From: Candidatus Acetothermia bacterium
GTDB taxonomy: Bacteria > Bipolaricaulota > Bipolaricaulia > UBA7950 > UBA9294
Length of the DNA: 7,699 bases
Direction of reading: 5' to 3'
NCBI GenBank assembly: GCA_003545155.1
Contig: DQCH01000073.1
Coordinates: 1-7,699, forward strand
A model generated the notes under the pieces. The model was not told where the DNA came from. It made no database searches and saw only the letters and a program-made list of their open reading frames with translations. Positions 1-5,254 of this stretch are shown piece after piece (position 1 is the first letter of the stretch; the number at the start of each line of letters is the position of its first letter). Position numbers and translations under genes: made by a program.

Positions 1-93
1 TGAGAGTTAGTGAACCTGAATCGTTCGCGTCTAGAGCAAGGTAGAGGTGGAGGGTTGCCCTAGCAGGATAGACAGATGATCCATTATCGGGCC
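1..93. repeat. Direct repeat, copy 1 (~95 bp, left of the PIN/RHH pair)
   Basis: This stretch matches 1071-1169 in the same orientation, roughly 80% by eye. Shared blocks include TAGTGAACC, GTCTAGAG, GTAGAGG, GAGGGTT, GGATAGACAGATGATC and TCGGGC. The copies differ by substitutions and by the number of GTAGAG-like 6-mers: two here (one reading GTGGAG) and three in copy 2. It contains a short AGGG-TTG-CCCT inverted repeat. The window begins inside or at the edge of this copy, so its true left end is unknown. No coding potential is apparent. Confidence 0.8.
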
Positions 94-255
94 ACATCGC
101 CAAGAAAAAGTCAAGGGCCTTGCTGTCTATGGGCATATTATTCGCGATTGGTATTAAAAAAGCAGGGAATACGCACAATGGAGATTTCCGATCTGTACAC
201 TATTATCCTGCTAGACAGCTTGCCTGCAGATGCATAAACTCAGGCCAGGCTAAGC
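94..255. other. Non-coding stretch between repeat copy 1 and the PIN toxin gene
   Basis: I see no gene here. The TATCCTGCTAG at 204-214 is the exact reverse complement of CTAGCAGGATA at 60-70 in repeat copy 1, so part of this stretch may belong to the same element. The end of the stretch forms one arm of the hairpin noted at 217-256. Confidence 0.5.
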
Positions 256-256
256 T
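217..256 (-). terminator. Hairpin at the 3' end of the PIN toxin gene (possible terminator)
   Basis: AGCTTGCCTG (217-226) pairs with CAGGC-T-AAGCT (246-256): ten base pairs with a single bulged T at 251 and a 19-nt loop. It overlaps the last base of the toxin stop codon. No T-run follows on the minus strand, so this is a stable 3'-end structure rather than a textbook intrinsic terminator. Confidence 0.3.
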
Positions 257-699
257 TACAGATCGCAGTCTCCCAGCAGCGCCAGCATCTCCCGAGGAGA
301 CTTCAGCCTCTCCCCCAATAACGCTTTCACCTCTTTGCTCTCTAAAAAGTGCTTGTCCCCTGTGACCAGGTAATCCACATCCTCAAGCAAGGCGACCGCC
401 AAGATAGGGGCGTCCTGTTCCGGCACGACTTCCAAAGCCCTGGGGAGATTCTGCCGGTATTGGCCTGCCTTCTTCACGTCGAGCGGGATGCGACTCAGGA
501 TGAACAGCAGAAGATCTAGAGCCGCCTCTTTCTGGTCTCCCTGGAATTTCTCCCGGATCTTCTGTCGCAACTCCTCGAGGAGGTACTCGCTGGTCACCAG
601 CGTATGCCCTTGATGAACGATGACCTCAAGGAGCCAGCCAACCGTGCCCCTGAACCCCAGGGCGGAGAAGAGGACGTTGGTGTCCAACAGAAGCTTCAT
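256..699 (-). CDS. PIN-domain toxin of a type II toxin-antitoxin pair
   Basis: A 147-residue protein whose whole length fits the PIN-domain family of putative toxin nucleases (COG1569-like, relatives of VapC). These are Mg2+-dependent RNases held in check by a DNA-binding antitoxin. Four acidic positions expected of the PIN active site are visible: D6 in the N-terminal LLLDTNVLFSAL, E42/E43 in YLLEELRQK, D96 in EQDAPILAVAL and D115 in LVTGDKHF. No catalytic loss is apparent. The ATG at 697-699 shares one base with the TGA of the upstream antitoxin (TGATG), so the two are translationally coupled in one operon. The RNA target cannot be inferred. Family assignment is firm; activity is inferred from the residues and the partner gene. 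Confidence 0.9.
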   Translation of the reverse strand: MKLLLDTNVLFSALGFRGTVGWLLEVIVHQGHTLVTSEYLLEELRQKIREKFQGDQKEAALDLLLFILSRIPLDVKKAGQYRQNLPRALEVVPEQDAPILAVALLEDVDYLVTGDKHFLESKEVKALLGERLKSPREMLALLGDCDL

Positions 700-950
700 C
701 AGGCCTCAGCAAACATCTCTTTATAGAGGGCTTTGCGAATCGCTTCGGAGTCCTGCCAGATCTCCTCCTCAGTGAGGTACGCCTTCTCTGCCAGGCGGCG
801 GAAGGCCACTAAGGCCTCGAAGAGCTCCGCCTTGCGGATGTAGTCGCGGATGGCCTCGGAACGACTCTGGTACTCGCCAGCTTGGACCTGGCGATCGATG
901 GATTTGAGCTGTTCCGGGGTAAGCCGAACTTGCACTGTCTTCATTACCAT
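699..950 (-). CDS. Ribbon-helix-helix antitoxin (CopG/ParD type)
   Basis: An 83-residue protein. Residues ~3-45 form a ribbon-helix-helix DNA-binding domain: the beta strand MKTVQVRLT, helix 1 PEQLKSIDRQVQ and helix 2 SRSEAIRDYIRKA. The charged C-terminal half (LAEKAYLTEEEIWQDSEAIRKAL) is the part that in this class wraps the toxin. The start at 948-950 is chosen because AGGAGGG lies 6 nt upstream; a second ATG two codons in is possible. It precedes and overlaps the PIN toxin gene by one base, the usual antitoxin-first order. As in related pairs, the dimer probably represses its own promoter. A palindrome that could be its operator lies just upstream (968-985). Confidence 0.88.
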   Translation of the reverse strand: MVMKTVQVRLTPEQLKSIDRQVQAGEYQSRSEAIRDYIRKAELFEALVAFRRLAEKAYLTEEEIWQDSEAIRKALYKEMFAEA

Positions 951-967
951 AGCGCTCCCTCCTCAGC

Positions 968-988
968 GTAATTGTTGATAATTACAAC
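968..988 (-). promoter_or_regulatory. Candidate operator of the RHH/PIN operon
   Basis: A perfect inverted repeat GTAATT-GTTGAT-AATTAC (968-985) overlaps a second one, GTTG-N7-CAAC (974-988). It is centred about 25 bp upstream of the antitoxin start, in an AT-rich patch that stands out from its G+C-rich surroundings. RHH antitoxins usually bind short repeated or palindromic sites at this position. No convincing -35/-10 pair could be fixed: TTGACC at 1016-1021 (minus) has only a poor -10 partner. The operator role is inferred from position and symmetry. Confidence 0.45.
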
Positions 989-1070
989 TGGAGTTTAACC
1001 GAGGATGGAGGGGCCGGTCAACTAGAGAGAGCCAACTCCACAGACAGGGCTATCAGCGAATGCGGTAAGC

Positions 1071-1169
1071 TGAAAGGTAGTGAACCCGAATCATTACACG
1101 TCTAGAGTTAGGGTAGAGGTAGAGGTAGAGGGTTACCCTGCGGGATAGACAGATGATCATGGTCGGGCA
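1071..1169. repeat. Direct repeat, copy 2 (right of the PIN/RHH pair)
   Basis: The second copy of the repeat at 1-93, in the same orientation. It carries three GTAGAG 6-mers in tandem (about 1112-1129), followed by AGGGT-T-ACCCT, a short palindrome. Together with copy 1 it brackets the complete RHH/PIN operon and its promoter. No target-site duplication or open reading frame is visible, so it may be a dispersed intergenic repeat, a small non-autonomous element or a recombination scar. Confidence 0.8.
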
Positions 1170-1187
1170 TCCTGCCCTCATTCGGAG

Positions 1188-1316
1188 AAAGGAGGCTCCG
1201 GGGAAAGCAAGAGCGGATGGGATTCGCCTACTTGTAGGTGGTGGAAGGCCCCAGCGGCGGGGTTGTCGGTGCAGTAATCAATTACCGGGAAAAAGGATAA
1301 TCCCGCGCTTTTTCCC
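1188..1316. other. Hairpin-rich non-coding stretch (951-1338 holds no gene)
   Basis: There is no gene between 951 and 1338. Apart from the operator and repeat copy 2, the stretch carries consecutive short inverted repeats: GCGGAT-GGG-ATTCGC (1213-1227), CCTAC-TT-GTAGG (1227-1238), CCCC-AGCGGC-GGGG (1249-1262), GTAAT-CA-ATTAC (1274-1285) and the 9-bp stem at 1287-1316. Part of it (about 1188-1258) resembles 2654-2723. It could be a structured RNA or a degraded mobile element; no known RNA family is recognised. Confidence 0.4.
1287..1316 (-). terminator. 9-bp perfect inverted repeat downstream of the mazF remnant
   Basis: GGGAAAAAG (1287-1295) and CTTTTTCCC (1308-1316) are exact reverse complements around a 12-nt spacer. 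The structure starts 22 nt past the stop codon of the mazF remnant, so it may terminate or stabilise that transcript. A T-run lies inside the 3' arm rather than after it, which is atypical for an intrinsic terminator. Confidence 0.4.
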
Positions 1317-1338
1317 AGTTGCTTGTAAGCAGCCCTTC

Positions 1339-1684
1339 TTATTGCTTATTCTCTACAAGTTCATTCAGTAATTGGCGAATTTTATCGAAGGCTGCTTCGC
1401 TTATCTGCCCAAACTTCTTTGCTACGATGGACTGGGCCAACGTGTAGATCCTATCCACTCGGACTCGACTTGGCCGCTTGAGAGAGCCGATAGCCAAATC
1501 CGCAGAGGTAATGGTAAAGCTGTAGTCCGCTGCTTTAAGATTCGACGTCATCGCTACCACGACTACGTCGTCTGTATTATGGTTGGTTGTACTTGCCATT
1601 GGAGATTACAACAACGGGCCGGCGGCGCTTTGATGTCAGGTCAGTGAACGGAATCGGAACAAGGACGATATCACGTTGATTGAT
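1339..1684 (-). pseudogene. MazF/PemK-type endoribonuclease toxin, frameshifted and startless
   Basis: MazF toxins are ~110-residue ribosome-independent mRNA interferases. Reading the minus strand from 1684, one frame gives INQRDIVLVPIPFTDL, then KRRRPVVVISNGKYNQ and a stop. The next frame, from about 1583 down to 1339, gives HNTDDVVVVAMTSNL and continues to the C-terminal helix region (KRPSRVRVDRIYTL, KKFGQISEAAFDKIRQLL). Joined, the pieces make one full-length MazF. The conserved Arg (RRP) and Thr (MTSN) of the active site are both kept, but on opposite sides of a +1 shift at about 1580-1588. That spot is a tandem GGTTGGTT, so a 4-nt duplication would explain it. No ATG, GTG or TTG opens the N-terminal frame before the stop at 1709-1711. 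Alternatives are a sequencing error or programmed frameshifting; the missing start argues for true decay. Confidence 0.85.
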
Positions 1685-1736
1685 TCCTCGCTGTTTCGAG
1701 TGGGTAACTTAAGAGAAAGGCTGAAACGACGAGACT

Positions 1737-1939
1737 CTCGCAAAGGCGCTAAGAACGCAAAGGACGGAGAAAATGGAAGATACAGAAAACCTGTGTCTTT
1801 CTTGGCTTCCTGTCTTGAAGTTGAACCTGGCTACGACCAGCGGCAAGTGCCTAATGCTGAGGAGACCAGGAATGCAGGAAGAATCACGAACAAGAGGGGG
1901 AAAGACTAGGAACCCTCTGCGTCTTGGCGTCTTTGCGAG
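1737..1939. repeat. Imperfect inverted-repeat element between antitoxin and toxin remnant
   Basis: The left arm 1737-1763 (CTCGCAAAGGCGCTAAGAAC...) and the reverse complement of 1913-1939 (CTCGCAAAGACGCCAAGACG...) match over most of 27 bp. Inside are further partly complementary stretches built on TTCCTG and CAGGAA (about 1803-1815 and 1867-1884), and similar CCTGGTTTCC sequence continues to about 2020. From general knowledge, GCAAAGACGCCAAG-type repeats are common in intergenic DNA of diverse bacteria and give spurious 'AKNAKD' or 'FLVFPP' translations. It encodes nothing convincing. It fills the gap 1685-2109, which is otherwise gene-free. Confidence 0.65.
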
Positions 1940-2109
1940 GAAAAGGGGCTTCTCATGAGAATGGGCCTTTGGGGGTTGTCGCACAATAAAACGGACTTTT
2001 TCCTGCTTTCCTGGTTTCCTCAGGGGGAGAAGGGCTTGATTCACGAGAGCAGGCCAGTTCCGATGCCCCCTGGCTGATTATCCACACCAGATAGCGAAGA
2101 ACCCATTAA

Positions 2110-2316
2110 TTAGGCATTGTTCCAGATTTCATCGTCAATTGGATTGTTCCAGAAGTTAAGACTGCTCTGGGCAGCCAACACAAGATCACTGAAGTCGTCT
2201 TCGCTTTCTTCCATAACAAACACAGCGACCCGCGTGCCCTTGGGCAAGGGAACGCTCAGTTCCACTTTGCCGCCCTCTTGGACCTCCAGCTTGTACTTGA
2301 AAGCCGTGTCTTGCAT
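2110..2316 (-). CDS. Probable antitoxin of the broken MazF/PemK-type toxin
   Basis: A small acidic protein of 68 residues. The N-terminal half, YKLEVQEGGKVELSVPLPKGTRVAVFV, looks like a short beta-rich domain. The tail DFSDLVLAAQSSLNFWNNP followed by DDEIWNNA resembles, from memory, the C-terminal signature of small antitoxins encoded just before PemK/MazF toxins; the aromatic and acidic tail would be the toxin-binding part. The start at 2314-2316 is preferred over the ATG at 2344-2346 because GGAGGA lies 6 nt before it. The gene appears intact. Its expected partner, normally adjacent or overlapping, starts only ~425 bp downstream and is inactivated, so this is effectively an orphan antitoxin. 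Family assignment is moderate; the context (same strand, antitoxin-first order) supports it. Confidence 0.7.
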   Translation of the reverse strand: MQDTAFKYKLEVQEGGKVELSVPLPKGTRVAVFVMEESEDDFSDLVLAAQSSLNFWNNPIDDEIWNNA

Positions 2317-2777
2317 TAGTGTTCCTCCGTTTCTATTGGGCTCCATGTGGTATCCATAGCAACCCCTCTACACGGTCGCAGTATGGCAGTCTTCTTGATA
2401 ACTTCATTAAAACATTATGGTACCGATCACATCGTTGGTCAAGTTCGCGTACTGCCTCACTGGAAAGGAGGAGAAGAAACGTCTCACTGCCTGAGGGATC
2501 GCCAACGACCGCAAGGATCGATCGAGAGCCACGATGAAGATGGGGGATCTTCTTCCAATGGGAGTCAGCGGTCAGCAGGACGCGAGACTCGCTCAGTTAA
2601 GCCTGGCCTCCCACGCAAGAGAACTCTCGAAGGCAAGGAGCAAAGCTATAAGGAAAGCGACGGTTCCGGCGGAAGCAAGAGCGGATCAGATTTCCCTGCG
2701 GTGCCGTGGTAGGAAGCGCCTGCTACAGAGGAGCGGCTCGTGGCGCAGCTTAAAGGCGTGCGTTGAGTGGAAGGGCG
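2317..2777. other. Gene-free stretch between the antitoxin and the Lon-like protease gene
   Basis: No reading frame here shows a recognisable domain or a good ribosome binding site. The frames opening at 2347 and 2534 on the plus strand translate to low-complexity, basic, Ser/Gly-rich sequence and run into or against real genes. Visible structure includes the hairpin GAAGAT-GGGGG-ATCTTC (2536-2552) and a segment (2654-2723) similar to 1188-1258. The upstream promoter of the antitoxin should lie at its left end but could not be placed. Confidence 0.5.
2654..2723. repeat. Segment similar to 1188-1258 (dispersed degenerate repeat)
   Basis: TCCGG-n-G-n-AAGCAAGAGCGGAT is shared between 1197-1218 and 2665-2686, 20 of 22 positions, including a 14-nt exact run (AAGCAAGAGCGGAT). 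Weaker similarity runs on both sides, for example GTGGTGGAAGG against GTGGTAGGAAG. Orientation is the same. The nature is unknown; a shared non-coding element is the simplest explanation. Confidence 0.4.
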
Positions 2778-5204
2778 TTAGGCGGATTTTTCCTTTTCTT
2801 CTTCCTTTTCCGCCTCTTCCTTCAGCACTTCGCGGATTTGCTCCAGGCGCGTAGCGATGCGGGCAAAGACCGTCCCTTCCGGGAAGGTGCCGTCTGCTTT
2901 CAGAGTTCCGGCAGGGGCACCGGTCAAGATCTCAACCCCCTCTTCCACGGTGGACACGGGATAGATATGAAACTCCCCCTTGTCAACGGTCTCAACAACC
3001 TCCTCGGAGAGCATCAGGTTATCGACGTTCTGCACAGGGATCAACACCCCTTGTTCCCCTGTTGATCCCTTTGCCTGGCAGACCTTGAAGAACCCCTCAA
3101 CCTTCTCGTTCACCCCGCCGATCGGTTGAATCTCTCCCTTCTGGTTGACCGAGCCGGTGACTGCAATTCCCTGTTTGATCGGAAGGTTGGCCAAGCTGGA
3201 GAGAAGAGCGTACAGCTCAGTGCTAGATGCACTGTCTCCATCGATCATCGAGTAGCTTTGCTCGAAGGCGAGGCTGGCAGAGAGGCTCAAGGGTTTCTCC
3301 CTGGCGAACCGCTCGCCGAGGAACCCTTTTAGGATCATGATTCCTTTGGTGTGAGTATGCCCGCCGAGCTCGGCCTCGCGCTCAATGTCGACGATCCCAC
3401 CTTTGCCGGTATGGACCGTCGCCGTGATCCGCGATGGCTTTCCGAAGGCGTAGTTTCCAAATTGCAGGATAGCCAGTCCGTTTACCTGTCCGGTCTTCGC
3501 CCCTTCGGTATCGACCAGGATCTGGTCGCGGGCGATCATCTCGCGTATCTTTTCCTCGATCCGGTTGCGTCGATCGTCACGCTCCTTGAGCGCACGGCGG
3601 ACGTGTTCGCCGGTGACGTATGACGATTCCTCGATGCGTGCCCAATAGGAGGCCTCCTTGACGATCGAGGTTAGATTCCCGAATTGGCAGGAGAGCTTCT
3701 TCTGATCACAAGCGAGCTCTGAGGAGTACTCGACGATCTTTGCCACACCGTTAGCGTCGAACGGGAGCAGGCTTTCATCCTCCTGACAACGGGCGCGTAA
3801 GAAGCGCGCGATCTCCTGCTCATGCTCAGGGGTACGATCCATCTCCGTTCCGAAGTCGCTCTTGACGGAAAACAACTTAGGGAAGTCCTCATCGTAGTAG
3901 TGTAAGAGTTCATAGATCTGGGGACTACCGATTATGATCACTTTCATCCGGAACGGGATTGGCTCCGGCTTCAACCCCTCGGTCGTAGAATAGCCGAGCA
4001 TCTGCAACGGGTCCTCAATTCTGATCTCCCGTCGCTTGATCGCAATCTTTAGTGCCTCCCAACTCAGGCCGACGCGAAAGAGGTTGTTCGCGTTTAGGAC
4101 CAGGTAGCCTCCGTTGGCCCGATGGAGTGAGCCTGGCTTGATCATGGAGAAGTCGGTGATGGCGACCCCCATCTGCACACGCCGTTCGATCGAGCCGAAC
4201 AGATTGGTGTAGGTTGCATTCTGCTCAACAATCACTGGAGCGCCCTCAGTCGGCGAGTTGTCAACCAGGACGTTAACGTAGTAGCGCTTGAATGGATCGG
4301 CCTGGGGGATAGGAAACGGGAAAGACACCTTCTTGGTCCCTTGGTTACCTCCACCTTTGAACCCCTCCAGGTGCTCAACGATGTCGGCCTTAACGCTCTC
4401 GAGGAAGGTGGCCACTTTGTCGAGCTCACCGTAGCGGCCCTTCAGTTGGTTGAAGTGCGGCTCGATCATGAACAGAACAGCTTCTTTGGCCAGTTTTTTG
4501 ATCTCTTCTTCCCGCTCCTCTTCCACACGCGTGATCTCCTGCAGGCTCTCTTGGATAAGGGTCTGTACTTCACCTTGTCGCTCAAGGATCTTCGCGCGCT
4601 CCTCCTCGGAGAGGGCCGCGTACTCTTCCTGGCTGAGCGGTTCGCCCTTCTTGTGCAGCGGGAGGGTGTTGATCCCGATCGGGGTGCGCTGGATTGCGAA
4701 GCCATGCTCGCGTGACTTTGTCTCCATCTCCTCTAAAAGCTTTGCTCGTTTTTCGCTGTGTCGCTCGTTGATCTTCTTGCTGCGTGCCTTGAACTCGTCC
4801 GACGCGAAGACCTTGGGGATGTCGCGCTTGAGCCGCACGATCAGGTGTTCCATGTCTGTACGCAACTGGCATCCCATGCCGGCGGGGAGCTCCAGGTAGC
4901 GAGGGCTGTAGGGATTGTCGAAGTTGTGTACGTAGCAGAGGTCTGGAGGCCTGGGCTCATCTTTGCTCACGTGGCTTAAAAAGTACTCTACTGCGGACAT
5001 CTTCCCAGTTCCTGGCCCGCCGGCCACGTAGATGTTGTAGCGATTCTTGGCGTCTTTGATTCCCAAACCGAGTTTGAGTGCCGCGATTGCCCGCTTTTGA
5101 CCGATGATGTGGTCGAGGGGCTCAAGTTCAGCACTCGTCTCAAAGTCAAATTTTAAGGGATCACATGTGTAGCGAAGCTTTGTTGCATCGAGTTCTTTGA
5201 CCAT
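2778..5204 (-). CDS. Lon-family ATP-dependent protease (LonB-like, ~800-residue type with AAA_32 domain)
   Basis: An 808-residue cytosolic AAA+ protease expected to unfold and degrade proteins. The Walker A motif GGPGTGK is at 62-68 (Lys68). A long charged helical insertion, probably coiled coil, spans about 130-265. The second part of the ATPase region includes HRANGGYLVLNANN (Walker B region, Asn371). The C-terminal Lon protease domain (about 570-770) carries the Ser-Lys dyad: Ser658 in DGDSAS and Lys701 in GGVNEKVEGF, 43 residues apart as in E. coli Lon. A short Lys/Glu-rich tail ends the protein. The length fits the COG1067/AAA_32 Lon-like family; the N-terminal substrate-binding domain of classical LonA is absent. 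The start at 5202-5204 has AGGAGGG 4 nt upstream. It is divergent from the PLD gene. Substrates are unknown; a role in degrading the nearby antitoxins is only speculation. Confidence 0.93.
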   Translation of the reverse strand: MVKELDATKLRYTCDPLKFDFETSAELEPLDHIIGQKRAIAALKLGLGIKDAKNRYNIYVAGGPGTGKMSAVEYFLSHVSKDEPRPPDLCYVHNFDNPYSPRYLELPAGMGCQLRTDMEHLIVRLKRDIPKVFASDEFKARSKKINERHSEKRAKLLEEMETKSREHGFAIQRTPIGINTLPLHKKGEPLSQEEYAALSEEERAKILERQGEVQTLIQESLQEITRVEEEREEEIKKLAKEAVLFMIEPHFNQLKGRYGELDKVATFLESVKADIVEHLEGFKGGGNQGTKKVSFPFPIPQADPFKRYYVNVLVDNSPTEGAPVIVEQNATYTNLFGSIERRVQMGVAITDFSMIKPGSLHRANGGYLVLNANNLFRVGLSWEALKIAIKRREIRIEDPLQMLGYSTTEGLKPEPIPFRMKVIIIGSPQIYELLHYYDEDFPKLFSVKSDFGTEMDRTPEHEQEIARFLRARCQEDESLLPFDANGVAKIVEYSSELACDQKKLSCQFGNLTSIVKEASYWARIEESSYVTGEHVRRALKERDDRRNRIEEKIREMIARDQILVDTEGAKTGQVNGLAILQFGNYAFGKPSRITATVHTGKGGIVDIEREAELGGHTHTKGIMILKGFLGERFAREKPLSLSASLAFEQSYSMIDGDSASSTELYALLSSLANLPIKQGIAVTGSVNQKGEIQPIGGVNEKVEGFFKVCQAKGSTGEQGVLIPVQNVDNLMLSEEVVETVDKGEFHIYPVSTVEEGVEILTGAPAGTLKADGTFPEGTVFARIATRLEQIREVLKEEAEKEEEKEKSA

Positions 5205-5226
5205 CTCTCCCTCCTGATATTAGAAT
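5197..5226 (+). promoter_or_regulatory. Sigma-70-like promoter of the PLD gene, predicted near-leaderless
   Basis: TTGACC (5197-5202) and TAGAAT (5221-5226) are separated by 18 bp. Transcription would start around 5233, about 4 nt before the ATG at 5237, and no Shine-Dalgarno sequence precedes that ATG. The -35 overlaps the start codon of the divergent protease gene. Confidence 0.55.
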
Positions 5227-5254
5227 TGTAGCACAGATGAAACGATGGCTGCAA
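5225..5254 (-). promoter_or_regulatory. Sigma-70-like promoter of the Lon-like protease gene
   Basis: On the minus strand TTGCAG (5254-5249), an 18-bp spacer and TACAAT (5230-5225) give a start near 5218 and a leader of about 14 nt containing AGGAGGG. The -35 lies within the first codons of the PLD gene, and the -10 overlaps the opposing -10 by two bases. Confidence 0.55.

Noticed and set aside
1112..1129. Tandem GTAGAG units as a possible CRISPR or minisatellite
   Set aside because: Three 6-bp units with no spacers; just a short variable run inside the direct repeat.
1153..1371. Plus-strand frame of 72 codons
   Set aside because: It starts inside repeat copy 2, crosses the hairpin-rich stretch and overlaps the mazF remnant. 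No domain is visible.
1643..1664. AGTGAACGGAATCGG looks like a third copy of the direct repeat (AGTGAACCTGAATCG)
   Set aside because: The similarity is only ~15 nt with a gap, and the stretch is fully explained as coding for PFTDL and neighbouring residues of the MazF remnant.
1709..2044. Open frame on the minus strand of 111 codons (and overlapping plus-strand frames at 1676-1909 and 1773-1958)
   Set aside because: They are translations of the inverted-repeat element. The translations (FSVLCVLSAFARVSS, SRKGAKNAKDG) are the familiar spurious products of such repeats, and no ribosome binding site or domain supports them.
2317..2346. Longer start for the antitoxin at 2344-2346
   Set aside because: The ATG at 2314-2316 has GGAGGA at ideal distance. 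The extra ten codons (MEPNRNGGTL) include that ribosome binding site and are unlikely to be coding.
2347..2854. Plus-strand frames of 121 and 106 codons before the Lon-like gene
   Set aside because: Low-complexity, basic and Ser/Gly-rich translations with no recognisable domain; the second runs into the 3' end of the protease gene on the opposite strand, and neither start has a convincing ribosome binding site.
3671..3913. Frames on either strand inside the Lon-like gene (for example 3351-3623 plus, 4341-4715 plus, 4466-4705 minus)
   Set aside because: Shadows of the 808-residue gene in other frames; no domains and no independent signals.
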